NCBI GenBank assembly: GCA_963920635.1
Contig: OY987299.1
Span: forward strand, 19,546,901 to 19,610,900
DNA from: Pseudeuparius sepicola
Lineage: Eukaryota > Arthropoda > Insecta > Coleoptera > Anthribidae
Reading direction: 5' to 3'
DNA length: 64,000 bases
Shown: positions 33,601 to 39,098 of the stretch, in pieces
Layout: each line of letters starts with the position of its first letter
Numbering within the stretch: the stretch's first letter is position 1
Position numbers and translations under genes: made by a program
Notes under the pieces: model-generated
What the model saw: only the letters and a program-made list of their open reading frames with translations
Database searches by the model: none
What the model was told of the DNA's origin: nothing

Positions 33601-35498
33601 TAAAGCTATAGCTGTGAGAAGTCTTTATAAATATTAAATATGTCAGTCAACACTTTTTCATTTAAATGATTTAGACCCACTGAAACAATTATTAGTGTGT
33701 TGACTCAAATTTTCAAATACTATTTAATTATGATCTATTTGCAAAAATATTCCACCCCAGTGGCATATACTTAGTTTCATATATTCTAAACTAACATAAA
33801 GCTATAGCCGTGAGAAGTCTTTATAAATATGTCAGTCAACGCTTTTTCATTTAAATTATTTAGACCCACTGAAACAATTATTAGTGTGTTGACTCAAATT
33901 TTCAAATACTATTTAATTATAATATACCTAGCTATTTTTAGAATATATGCATTGAGTAAAGGAATAAGATATATGATACTATATGTCACTGGGGTGGTAT
34001 ATTTTTGCAACTATTTTTTCTTATCGACACATTTTCCTAACCTTACGATTATGGTTTACAAGTTATGAAATAGGACAAGGAGTCGAGTTGGGATCACCCT
34101 GTACAAACTTTTAGTGGGAAACAGAATAGAAATGCCTAATGCAAAAATTCTTTTTCCAGAAGTTACTATAGGCACAGTTCGGGGAGTTGTAAGTCTTCCT
34201 GTCGGCGCCTTTGATCTCGGCGGTAGTGACTTTCGTTTTTTATACAAACTCATTCTCCAATAGAATCTCACTTTGAAGTCACGTTACTACTTTATTTTAG
34301 ACCACGCCCTATAAAAATCGATGGGACACAGGACCGGGATTAAATTATTTTCTTACATTAATGGTTTGGATATTGTTATAACGTCTGTGCACAGATAATA
34401 AACAGTAAACAGTAGAAAAGGGTACACACTGATGGCAAAGTACAGGTAAAGAATTCTGGGAAATCCCAAATCTGGTGGAATTCCCAATATATTTGAGTAC
34501 ATCCCTGATGTATTCCTCGCATTCCATTCTTTAGTGATTCTGGTCTGCGCGATAAAAGCATTCTACCATCAATGGCGTCAACTTTTCATACTGGATATTG
34601 TTTATCCTGTGCTATAGGTATATTTCTACAACTTGACAAGGCAGCTACTGACCTAAAAATAGGAAATAGCTCGTTTTGCTTTTTGTGATTTATTATTCAA
34701 TTAAGTTTTGCACACTCTGTATATTAGCTTTTTGTCCACCTCAAATACCTATGTCTCAAATTTTGCATAATGGTAAATGAATTATCTTAATACGTAATTT
34801 CCAAATACTTACAATCTTCACAAGCTTGTCGACAGAGATCCAGCAGATACACATTTCCTCCATGAGTTCCAACACCAATAGTTCCTTGAAAGTATTTAAG
34901 AACTCCTGGCAAACTGATATCATCACATCCAGAATCTACCATATGAAGACTCGAAATCTAAAATTATTACAGTCTATTTTATTTAGTTACATGAAAAAAT
35001 ATCTGCAAATCAGCTGAGAAAATAATCTAGCGCACGCCTGGATTTTAACCAACAGACTTACCTTCTCCGGAATTTGAATGGCACGAATAATTCTTGAGGT
35101 AAATATATCGAAGACACATACAAGACCCTGATCTGAACAATTGACACCAACGGCAAGCAACGATATCCTGCCTCCAGGTTTTTTAATTTCATCAACACAA
35201 ATGATTTCAGTTGAGGAGTCTTTTAAGAGTGAACCAAAGGTCCAAGAACCAACTTTGATGCCCTGTGTTGTGCATCTCACTTCCAGTGAAGGTCCTTTGG
35301 CGTGCCACACATAATTTAGGTCTGAATTAAAAACGCCACCCAGCAAAGTAAAATCTACGAAAGAAAAACGATGGATTTAAAGATCATGAGGGTTGCTTGC
35401 TACTTTATATTTTTACCAGCGTCACTGGCATTATGCACGTTGACATCCTGTAGTGTGGGTTTACGAAAAGAGTATGTTTTAGGAACGAGTAAAGGCAT
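445..35498 (-). CDS. Elys: ELYS nucleoporin (AHCTF1/Mel-28 family), 16 exons, 3' end outside window
   Basis: ELYS binds chromatin and recruits the Nup107-160 complex when nuclear pores reassemble after mitosis. I joined 16 exons on the minus strand; every junction has GT..AG and the phases close, giving 1220 codons with no stop. Residues 1 to about 495 form the N-terminal beta-propeller: family landmarks are WHAKGPSLEV, GTIGVGTHGGNVYLLDLC, LLVGYNFGAFQIWNL and the stretch HFAVQEPSDDPKAYCYVWA. Residues about 680-1070 are the ELYS helical domain (LLWLANVGLLPEC, YPPSSLQSLL, IIQGFWHLDHGDF). From about 1075 the chain becomes low-complexity and basic (PKKLKLSPRLPKSSPTK, RRRK, TPHSILK), like the disordered tail of ELYS proteins. 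The tail runs off the left edge. Introns range from tens of bases to 12 kb, the large ones packed with transposons. Family knowledge supports the name; the exon joins are read from sequence, without transcript support. Confidence 0.92.
1032..1271 (-). pseudogene. MADF-domain fragment inside the TIR element
   Basis: The frame starts MADCEFWEEFLRSCKLYPCL and runs about 80 residues through SFRCAFRRELKKVV. The aromatic spacing (FW, YPCLW, YSN) and the closing FR..FRRELKK fit the MADF domain, a DNA-binding Myb/SANT relative. It ends soon after the domain, so either it is truncated or it is one exon of a split transposon gene. An upstream ATG at 1340 would add 23 residues. Confidence 0.6.
1490..1965. 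repeat. ATCGATAAG-type 9-bp tandem repeat
   Basis: Repeats of ATCGATAAG/ATCGATTTT type, on both sides of a unique 100-bp spacer (about 1690-1790). Because CGAT words are self-complementary, the two halves look like an inverted pair. The apparent protein repeats (IDKIDYIDKID) are by-products of this tract, not a gene. Confidence 0.8.
2154..2352 (-). CDS. Elys: ELYS coding exon 15 (residues about 1071-1136)
   Basis: The acceptor is either TTCATAG (start 2352) or TTGTAG (start 2346); both are in frame, so the exon may vary by two residues. Donor ACC AA/GTACGT. It reads RPLSVNVQNTDEKVRYKSSS and enters the disordered tail. Confidence 0.84.
2512..2844 (-). CDS. Elys: ELYS coding exon 14 (residues 960-1070)
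   Basis: Acceptor ACTTTTAAG, donor AAA G/GTAAGG, phase 1 to 1. It holds the end of the helical domain (EEEKAFIKYLQGNGNPKAED and the YYLLRSRFPEAL stretch). Confidence 0.91.
2897..3038 (-). CDS. Elys: ELYS coding exon 13 (residues 913-959)
   Basis: Acceptor AATTGTAG, donor AAT G/GTAAAA. It reads VRKPVITEEKDVIVALSILV, helical domain. Confidence 0.9.
3093..3218 (-). CDS. Elys: ELYS coding exon 12 (residues 871-912)
   Basis: Acceptor TTTTTTAG, donor CAG/GTAAGA, phase 0 to 0, 42 codons. It reads TALENIFDPNVLKEDLQHWH, continuing the helical domain. Confidence 0.91.
3243..3602 (-). mobile_element. MITE family A, old copy 1
   Basis: Ends read TACTAAAATCAAATAAC and ACTTGATTTTAGTATA. The body matches, in reverse orientation, the well-preserved copies at 28941 and 38731 (shared stretches include GTTGTTTTCAGCTATTTAGACAC in complement). 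It sits in ELYS intron 11 and is clearly diverged, so it is the older insertion. Confidence 0.75.
3731..3998 (-). CDS. Elys: ELYS coding exon 11 (residues 781-870)
   Basis: Acceptor GCTTACAG, donor GTG/GTAAGT. It carries GQYPPSSLQSLLRTYLIENV and IKIIQGFWHLDHGDFV, both strong ELYS helical-domain signatures. Confidence 0.94.
4055..4162 (-). CDS. Elys: ELYS coding exon 10 (residues 745-780)
   Basis: Acceptor ACATTCTAG, donor CAA AA/GTAAGT, phase 2 to 2. It reads RVNLQQLCGDLFINSNSLLF. Too short to appear as a stand-alone open frame; supported by phase and by family fit. Confidence 0.87.
4890..5745. mobile_element. Long foldback element in ELYS intron 9
   Basis: The left arm (about 4890-5200) and right arm (about 5420-5745) are inverted copies: TAGAATTTTCC..GAATTCGA and GTTGTTAAAAAGTT recur in complement. 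The outer right end reads GGGTGTCCC in complement. No open frame belongs to it. Arms are diverged by perhaps a tenth of positions by eye. Confidence 0.7.
5812..5995 (-). CDS. Elys: ELYS coding exon 9 (residues 684-744)
   Basis: Acceptor AATTTTAG; the donor is most likely GAT GAA AG/GTATTA (phase 2), because the next exon joins in phase and the open frame beyond looks unrelated. It contains YYEVLLWLANVGLLPECHP, an ELYS helical-domain motif. Confidence 0.87.
6168..7535. repeat. Possible degraded TIR element in ELYS intron 8
   Basis: About 65 bp near 6178-6242, with GCCATTTTTAACCCTA, recur in inverted form near 7440-7525 (TAGGGTTAAAAATGGCC). The interior has no convincing coding frame. Ends are not sharp, so the boundaries are approximate. 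Confidence 0.4.
8343..8909 (-). CDS. Elys: ELYS coding exon 8 (residues 495-683)
   Basis: The largest exon, 567 nt, acceptor TTTTTTAG, donor TAT G/GTGAGT. It encodes DVCCLCENSFTKLHNQGKQH at the start and the transition from propeller to helical domain (VLLNVALEQNLTGWLYKCAS). The open frame beyond the donor into the intron is not used. Confidence 0.92.
8964..9146 (-). CDS. Elys: ELYS coding exon 7 (residues 434-494)
   Basis: Acceptor TTGTTTAG, donor TTT G/GTATTA, phase 1 to 1. It reads NVPNWDNCATYMIRLSLSDH onward and closes the propeller region. It follows a 12 kb intron loaded with elements. Confidence 0.86.
9844..10871. mobile_element. CAGGGTGGTC-ended element J in ELYS intron 6
   Basis: Starts CAGGGTGGTCA after TA and ends TGACCACCCTG before TA. 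The inverted identity is limited to the termini; about 1 kb of AT-rich interior without a transposase. Consistent with a mariner-like MITE. Confidence 0.65.
10919..15763. mobile_element. 4.85 kb element with CCCAGGAAACACAATAGCAT ends
   Basis: A perfect 20-bp inverted repeat, CCCAGGAAACACAATAGCAT, at 10919-10938 and its complement at 15744-15763, with TA on each side. The left flank of the interior carries ~300-bp tandem subrepeats (CTATTTTTCGA..TATAGACCCCACG) and the right flank ~165-bp subrepeats with TAGACGTCTATTT words. No transposase was recognised. A GC-rich module with splice-like signals lies inside (12600-12800). Confidence 0.82.
12600..12796 (+). other. GC-rich exon-like module inside the 4.85 kb element
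   Basis: A sharp GC-rich island in otherwise AT-rich DNA, ending in CTGG/GTAAGTATTT, a consensus 5' splice site. Downstream on the same strand, 3' splice-like sites occur at 14460 (TTTTGTTACAG) and 14695 (ATACTTTCAG). The only frame after the last is 48 codons (MISMIISETIIIEGRLNGEG at 14713). It resembles a promoter plus 5' exon, captured or native to the element; no product is recognised. Confidence 0.35.
15806..16117. mobile_element. MITE family D, copy 1 (CACGGCCCTCG ends)
   Basis: Inverted ends CACGGCCCTCGTAAAATTAA and the complement of CACGGCCCTCGTAAAATAAA. Flanks CTCATGAC and CTCACATGAC look like an 8-bp target duplication with a small indel. About 312 bp, no coding capacity; two overlapping open frames through it are by-products. 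Confidence 0.78.
16430..16735. repeat. Degraded element with CAACCAGAGATA inverted words
   Basis: CAACCAGAGATA at 16498 recurs in complement at 16712-16723. The stretch at 16438 opens with MACCAVKGSQNNRK, reminiscent of the start of a THAP zinc finger, but no further THAP residues follow. A related right end (CCTCCATATCTCTG) occurs at 37034. Probably a THAP-type DNA transposon relic, weakly supported. Confidence 0.3.
16740..18690. other. ELYS intron 6 stretch without assignable gene
   Basis: AT-rich, no supported gene. It contains a ~60-bp direct repeat (AATACGATAAGCT..GTCATTCTAAAC) at about 17722 and 17840, a relative of which lies at 28530, so it is likely decayed repeat DNA. Nothing else is recognised. 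Confidence 0.4.
18699..20158. mobile_element. Tc1-like element with ~550-bp inverted arms
   Basis: Left arm begins CCTGGACAAAATTAACGCAA at 18703; the right arm ends with its complement at 20156; TA flanks both sides. Arms of about 550 bp (18699-19253 and 19608-20158) enclose about 350 bp that retains only the N-terminal helix-turn-helix part of a transposase. The DDE catalytic part is missing, so the copy is non-autonomous. Confidence 0.88.
19355..19588 (-). pseudogene. Tc1-family transposase, N-terminal DNA-binding part only
   Basis: 77 residues starting MNRPKNVSSEEAVRALTLVD and including RHRSTISRMVERFNETGSYS and RRSGQGRKRSTDPRDERFI. This is the paired-like bipartite helix-turn-helix with the GRPR-type hinge (here GQGRKR) of Tc1 transposases. 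The frame stops where the catalytic core should begin. It would recognise the element's own ends if expressed. Confidence 0.85.
20453..21009. mobile_element. piggyBac-type MITE (TTAA target site)
   Basis: TTAA at 20449-20452 and 21010-21013 flanks ends CCCTTTAGCTACC and (complement) CCCTTTTCGCTACC. The interior, 557 bp, has many ATATATACG words in both orientations and no transposase. TTAA plus CCC ends is diagnostic of piggyBac-class elements. Confidence 0.85.
21132..21375 (-). CDS. Elys: ELYS coding exon 6 (residues 353-433)
   Basis: Acceptor ACCTTTAG, donor CCC A/GTGAGT (phase 1). It reads DFQHCSIRFQIELTATDHEK through FDLNQWYKEQMP, continuing the propeller in frame. Confidence 0.9.
21592..22273. 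mobile_element. Foldback MITE with AGGTATAGTATTT ends
   Basis: AGGTATAGTATTTTTAAAGT at 21593 is mirrored at about 22235-22273 (GACTTTAGAAATACTATACC). The interior has no coding frame. It lies in ELYS intron 5 just beyond exon 6. Confidence 0.65.
23311..24281. mobile_element. MITE family D, copy 2, interrupted by element C1
   Basis: Matches copy 1 (15806-16117), including GGTCGGCCATATTGGGCCCA, but is split by a 627-bp insertion. Its 8-bp target duplication is GCGTCACT at 23303-23310; the matching GCGTCACC lies at 25592-25599, displaced by a later insertion at its right terminus. Confidence 0.8.
23366..23992 (+). mobile_element. Element C, copy 1 (nested in D copy 2)
   Basis: Closely matches the copy at 42531-43153 end to end (left TCAAATTATTTTAAGAAGTC, right GACTTCTTACAGTAATCGGG). 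Insertion interrupts family D between CTATA and TATATT. Non-coding; the termini share an inverted AAGAAGTCC word. Confidence 0.8.
24282..25587. mobile_element. Element with GCTAGGSTGGGCCGAAAA ends and envelope-like relic
   Basis: Ends GCTAGGGTGGGCCGAAAA and (complement) GCTAGGCTGGGCCGAAAA, flanked by CGTG on both sides (24278-24281 and 25588-25591). A 4-bp duplication is shared by several integrase-type elements. Inserted exactly at the right end of family D copy 2. The interior holds a decayed reading frame, described separately, and a ~125-bp tandem duplication. Confidence 0.7.
24460..25080 (+). pseudogene. Decayed envelope-like glycoprotein frame (low confidence)
   Basis: Translated pieces in shifting frames show a cysteine-bearing segment and, near 25005-25060, a hydrophobic stretch of about 20 residues typical of a C-terminal membrane anchor. 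This pattern resembles the end of insect errantivirus/gypsy envelope genes. The frame is broken by stops and by a ~125-bp direct duplication (copies about 24745-24875 and 24880-24990). No gag or pol is present. Could equally be another membrane protein fragment; the call rests on overall pattern only. Confidence 0.3.
26035..26610 (+). mobile_element. Repeat family B, copy 1, interrupted by MITE A
   Basis: Shares GTTGAAATTTCCACGAGGC and the downstream CTATG/CTCCTTTAA segment with 48215-48420. In this copy a family A MITE (26151-26520) sits in the middle; in the other it is absent, giving the pre-insertion state. Confidence 0.65.
26151..26520 (-). mobile_element. MITE family A, copy 2 (nested in B)
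   Basis: Ends CTAAAATCAAATAACTC and ACTTGATTTTAG, with GTTGCCAGACGCGCTG in the body. Same orientation as copy 1, opposite to the two young copies. Confidence 0.75.
26797..27185 (-). CDS. Elys: ELYS coding exon 5 (residues 223-352)
   Basis: Acceptor CCTTTTAG, donor AAG/GTTAGT (phase 0). It carries SLLVGYNFGAFQIWNLQ and the conserved QEPSDDPKAYCYVWAS stretch of the ELYS propeller. Confidence 0.95.
27560..27943 (-). repeat. ~131-bp satellite, minus-oriented left portion
   Basis: Units with TTTTAGCAACGACGTTCCA and GAATCCGTGGTAGAAAAAAA, the complement of the 30620-31900 array. Interrupted at 27944 by a hAT insertion and resumed at 30317. Confidence 0.75.
28941..29304 (+). mobile_element. MITE family A, copy 3 (young)
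   Basis: Ends CTAAAATCGAGCAATCCGTA and TTGCTCGATTTTAC. Nearly identical to copy 4 at 38731 over its whole length apart from a few substitutions and a short indel. Shared body words include GATCCGCGATTGGTCGGTAG. Confidence 0.88.
29365..29490. repeat. GC-rich hairpin inside the hAT element
   Basis: AGATTTTTCC near 29390 pairs with GGAAAAATCT near 29462, with CCCGTGTTCGG/CACACGGG inside. A strong imperfect hairpin, unlike the AT-rich surroundings. Confidence 0.6.
30317..31900. repeat. ~131-bp satellite array, head-to-head
   Basis: From 30317 to about 30620 units run in minus orientation; from about 30620 to 31900 they run in plus orientation. The word GAACGTCCTTGCTAAAA or variants recurs near 30696, 30827, 30951, 31097, 31239, 31374, 31502, 31633 and 31877, spacing about 124-146. 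Small open frames in the array (KKIVGRKLPPLPLKEKK type) are artefacts of the repeat. Confidence 0.85.
32083..32203. repeat. Hairpin with ~42-bp arms
   Basis: ATGTACCAAGGCACTGAAGT pairs with ACTTCAGTGCCGAGGTACAT; AGTCATAAAAAG in complement completes the arm. The loop is TGAGGCCTCTGGCCGAGGC. It abuts an inverted pair with TATATTTTTCTTGAAATCGG at 32202-32222 and 32672-32693, so both may belong to one element. Confidence 0.7.
32202..32693. mobile_element. Possible TIR element TATATTTTTCTTGAAATCGG
   Basis: The 20-bp word and its complement CCGATTTCAAGAAAAATATA bound 490 bp of mixed sequence, including an ATTGTACGATTT hairpin near 32608-32633. No coding frame, and no clear target duplication. Confidence 0.5.
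33271..33417 (-). CDS. Elys: ELYS coding exon 4 (residues 174-222)
   Basis: Acceptor GATTTTAG, donor AAC G/GTAAGC, phase 1 to phase 1. It encodes SLQSNQSTTVRDELRPCEMV and continues the propeller. Its 3' intron (27186-33270) is almost entirely one transposon. Confidence 0.88.
33595..34010. repeat. Duplicated ~195-bp segment with inverted tail
   Basis: CATAAAGCTATAGCTGTGAG onward (33599) recurs at 33797, about 198 bp apart. The unit's tail TGCAAAAATATTCCACCCCA (33739) recurs inverted at about 33987-34006. Lies in ELYS intron 3. Confidence 0.7.
34020..34800. other. ELYS intron 3 without assignable gene
   Basis: AT-rich sequence with a stray GATCACCCTGTA word at 34092 like the ends of the foldback family. 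Open frames here are short and have no recognisable features. Confidence 0.4.
34813..34957 (-). CDS. Elys: ELYS coding exon 3 (residues 126-173)
   Basis: Acceptor TTTTAG, donor GAT T/GTAAGT (phase 1). It contains GTIGVGTHGGNVYLLDLC, the most recognisable ELYS propeller motif. Confidence 0.93.
35062..35354 (-). CDS. Elys: ELYS coding exon 2 (residues 28-125)
   Basis: Acceptor TTTCGTAG and donor AAG/GTAAGT, ending in phase 0. It encodes the first propeller blades, including NYVWHAKGPSLEVRC and GRISLLAVGVNCSDQGLVCV, which match the ELYS N-terminus. Confidence 0.93.
35417..35498 (-). CDS. Elys: ELYS coding exon 1 (residues 1-27)
   Basis: The initiator ATG is at 35498-35496, reading MPLLVPKTYSFRKPTLQDV. 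The exon ends GCT G before a GTAAAA donor (phase 1). The start is chosen because it is the only ATG in frame with the propeller exons. A short upstream ATG at 35729-35727 opens a 6-codon ORF (MANRLF) only. Confidence 0.85.
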
Positions 35499-35830
35499 GA
35501 TTTTAAAAGTACAATAACTTTAAAAAGGGGATTTTATAATAATAATTACTGACTCGGAGTCAGTGGTAAACATATTCTATCGTTATTTTTCACCCTGATT
35601 CCTAATAAGAGGTTTGTTCTAATACACACTGGCACCCTATAAACAATGAAATATACACTGTTATTTTCACGTTATCTTTAATATCTTTTAAACAAAATTA
35701 AACCGTTTTCAAAATAACCGATTAGCCATTTTGTTTTAGGAAACTGTCAATTAAAATGTCGAGAGTGTCAACGTCAACTGTCAGTATCAGTAAAACCACA
35801 AATCAACGGAATGTCGCAGAAGTCAAAGGT
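35499..35830. promoter_or_regulatory. ELYS 5' UTR / probable promoter region
   Basis: About 230-330 bp of unique, repeat-free sequence upstream of the ELYS start. It contains an upstream ATG on the minus strand at 35729-35727 in a good context (CAAAATGGC) followed after six codons by a stop, so a small uORF may precede the main start. On the plus strand a short open exon-like stretch starts at 35757 (see findings). No TATA box is obvious. Confidence 0.45.
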
Positions 35831-36444
35831 TAGCAAAATGTAGAACATCTAAAATAAGTTAGAAGCAGAGATATAGAGGGGGGGAAATGCCTGCGTAAGA
35901 CTTGAGTTAGGATGACATTTTTTTTTACATTACAAAGTCGCATATAGCAAACGGGTTGAGGGGGGGTGGCTAATTCTGTGAGCCACTCCAGGGTCTGATT
36001 AAACAGTATTCCTAGTAAAATTATAAAAAATTTAAAAAAGACGAAAACTAACAACGACGAAATCAAAAGCTGGGTTTAGTCAGTCAGTCAGTCAGTCAAA
36101 TACATACCTAGAGTAGTTATAAATGTAATATTTTTCTTTTCATAAAGTACCAAAGTGGATATTATAAATTATATTGAACGGCTCTGTCTATGTTTACATT
36201 ACCTGTGAAATGTAATTCCTGTGAATTTCTTTTTGTCCACGTTAGAATTGCTACTGCAACAACGTACAGAACATGACATATTTATTTCCAGAGGTTAATA
36301 GCTCGCAATAACAAGGAAAAGCGCACTTTTAGCCACTTTTAATGCACTTTTAGCACCGAGTCGACAAATTGACGTTGTTCTGGTAGTCTATCACCTGGGT
36401 GAACCCGTTTTGGGTCACGTGACAGCTTCTCCTCCCCATTCTAA

Positions 36445-37012
36445 CTCAATGGTAAGACTGCTAATTTTTTCTACCGCCATTTTAACCCACGAAAGTGCGA
36501 CAAATTGAAAATAATTTGCTTTTTCACATTTTTGTTGCATTTATATACGTTTAGGTATAATTTTATATTGATATGGAAGGAACTTTAGTCAAAAAAGTTT
36601 ATTTTTACCTGGACCGTTTTCGGCTACACAGAGGGCGCTTAGATCGCCGCCATTTTAACCCAGTCTTGTCTTGTACCTAGTTTGTTTACGTTTTGACGTG
36701 CTTACTTCTTAATTGCTTTTTTAAGGTCTTTTTCGTGTGTTTAGCGTTTTTGCTGCCGTGTTTTTGCAATCGTGTTGTGTTCATTAACATGTCTTGCTCT
36801 GTAAGAACATGCGCAAATTGGTGGGCAATAATAAATGCCTCCAATCGATTACTATACCGTCGGAAAATGAATCTGACCACCAACAAAGTAGTCCGAGCCT
36901 ACCACATGCTTCAACATCAACAGATTCAATGATTTCTCCGAATGAGGCACCAAGGCAGATTCGCCGACTTTCGTGGGTTAAAATGGCGGTAGAAAAATTA
37001 GCAGTCTTGCGC
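36445..37012. mobile_element. TIR element with CTGCTAATTTTTT/CCGCCATTTTAACCC arms
   Basis: About 50 bp at 36447-36495 (CTACCGCCATTTTAACCCAC) recur in complement at 36968-37010. Between them a plus-strand frame opens MSCSVRTCANWWAIINASNR at 36789, which might be the start of a THAP-like finger but lacks later signature residues. Also present nearby is (CAGT)n at 36078-36097. Confidence 0.55.
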
Positions 37013-37448
37013 ACGTTGACAAGCATTCTCCCTCCTCCATATCTCTGAATCGTGTATACATGCTCCCTCAGACTAATGATGAATATCATTTATATTAATA
37101 AGATATATATCTTATTCGTAAGTTACATAAATGTAATTTGCGAATAAGATATATATCTTCCATCCTTTGGGGAAGAAATGTTTGGATTGTTTCTGTAGCA
37201 ACATAAATCAAGATCATATTTTAGGTTATAAAGATAGTCAAAGTCATTAGCTGGCATCACGATATATCAAAAAATGAACATGGGTGGAGGTGTGGGAAAG
37301 AATATAGGGTATTCAAGTTTTACAGATTAAAATGAATACCGGCGCCTTCATCAAAAGTCTAATATATCGTTTTTTTACTATTTTAAATCATGATTTTTGA
37401 TTATGCCCATTACCAAATAAAATGGTAAAATAAACTAGGTAGGTGTAG

Positions 37449-37671
37449 GTAATACTTCTTTTGCTTAATTCCACATACCAGCACTTTGTTTTTTAAGGCG
37501 AGTTTCGCTAACTATGTTAACATATCATCAGGAGATGATTAAGTCTAATCATTAGACTTCATCTTCATTATCCTTAATCATCTCCTGATGATGCTAACAT
37601 GGTTAGCGAAACGCGCGTCGAGTGCAAAAACAAAGTTTTGGTGTGTGGAATTAAGTAAAAGAAGTATTTTC
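37449..37671. mobile_element. Short foldback element with hammerhead motifs in its arms
   Basis: AATACTTCTTTTGCTTAATT at 37449 is mirrored by AATTAAGTAAAAGAAGTATT at 37652-37671. Both arms carry a CTGATGA..GAAA motif, one on each strand. The loop is about 60 bp of TCTAATCATTAGACTTCATC. No coding capacity. Confidence 0.78.
37582..37622 (+). ncRNA. Candidate hammerhead ribozyme (arm of 37.5 kb foldback)
   Basis: Boxes in order: stem I strand CTC (37582-37584), CTGATGA (37585-37591), one extra T, stem II GCTAAC/GTTAGC (6 bp with loop ATG), GAAA (37608-37611), stem III CGC/GCG with no loop, TC as the cleavage dinucleotide (37618-37619), stem I strand GAG. All conserved core bases are present. 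The extra T between A9 and stem II and the short stem I are deviations. The minus-strand partner near 37502-37535 keeps CTGATGA and GAAA but has lost stem III. Confidence 0.6.
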
Positions 37672-38098
37672 TAAGTGCCAAAGGTTATCCTGATTCCCAA
37701 TTTAGGTAGGTAATCACAATTTTATTTCATAATTTGGTAAGTATCTTCGATAAGTTATTTCAATAAGAGAATACATAGAAAATGCAATTATTCTTTCAGC
37801 TTGTTTTTAATTTAGAAAATATATCCGAACAATGGCAAAGGCAAAATCTTCTATGTAGCCTCCGCTCTGCTTTTAATTTACATCTGTCCAATTCATCCAA
37901 TAATTTTTTCACCATTAAGGGCTTCTGTAAATTGCTGCAGCGGGATGTTCTGCTTTTTATATATCATCCAAAATAGTTATTGGTGGCTACGCACCAGGAA
38001 ATTTGAATTAATTTTGTAATCTAAAATATAATTAATAGTTCTACTGGGTGAAAAGGTTAGGACTATGCATAAGAAACAAAAAACTTGATCTAAATTTT

Positions 38099-38136
38099 GC
38101 CGACGTTTCGTCGTTATATTACGACTTCTTCAAGGC
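38099..38136 (-). ncRNA. Degenerate hammerhead-like motif at Penelope fragment end
   Basis: On the minus strand: GCC, TTGAAGA, stem II GTCGT/ACGAC, GAAA, CGTC, GGC. GCC/GGC could form stem I. Stem III is reduced to CG and C3 is replaced by T, so it is probably not catalytic. Confidence 0.4.
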
Positions 38137-38730
38137 TACAAAATATCAAAAATTATGAAAATCATTACAAGTAACAGGTAAACATACAGTGTAAAAAGAA
38201 TTATATACAAAACAGTAAACACAGGAAAACGTGGGTACAACTAAATTCTTCTGTACAAATGAAAAAAAAAATAGAAAATACAAATAGGACAAACTTAGCT
38301 TCAATTAAAAATTCAGTTTAATGCATTTGAATTTAGGCACAAGCAGTGTTGAAACAGATATCATGTCAAATTATTTATAAAATGCAAATTGCAATATCAT
38401 TACAAACCACACTGACGACCAACAGATCAATATAAAATTTAGAAAAGCATTAACACGACAATTCAAACCCAGCCAACGTTCTTTTTATTAGGAATTTTTT
38501 TATTTTTTAATAAAAACTTATCTTTTTATGATTTATCATTTGAGCATTAAACACTATATACCTAGATAAGCATACACACGGTAACAAATAATATATACCA
38601 ACTCAGTTGTGTTTATCTATCAATCCATACTGCGCTGAAAAAACAAAACAAAGAGAAATCTAGGAAACTACAACTTTTAGATAACTAGACCAAATACAAC
38701 AACCAAACAAATAATACATTAAACCAAATC

Positions 38731-39098
38731 TATACTAAAATCGAGCAATCCGTACGCCTGGCTTAAATAAAACCACGTGTTCAATGACGATCCGCGATTG
38801 GTCGGTAGTCTATAAAGTTTCACCCGAGTCGGCAACAGGGAGGTACTCGATCGAAAAAGTGTAGTTACGCGGTTTTACCTTGTTGTTTTCAGCTATTTAG
38901 ACACTGCCACAAATAATTTTATCGATGTTTTGAACCATTTTAATTAAGCCAATAATTCTTTTCCCAAATATTTTGATGTAAACCATTGTAAAACTAACAT
39001 TAAATAAAGGTCATGCCTCAGTGCGGCCCTGGCGAATATTTCAACTCACGTAGTGGTCTTGTTTACGCCAGGCGTAAGAGTTGCTCGATTTTACTATA
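38731..39098 (+). mobile_element. MITE family A, copy 4 (young)
   Basis: Same ends as copy 3 (CTAAAATCGAGCAATCCGTA / TTGCTCGATTTTAC), flanked by TATA on both sides. Differs from copy 3 by a few bases only. Confidence 0.88.

Noticed and set aside
36789..36932. THAP finger at 36789 (MSCSVRTCANWW)
   Set aside because: Only the first cysteine pair fits; the downstream C..H and AVPTIF-type features are not seen. Kept as a note within the element only.
37080..37165. AAGATATATATCTT double palindrome as terminator or ribozyme
   Set aside because: Short AT-rich palindrome with no core motifs; ordinary in this AT-rich DNA.
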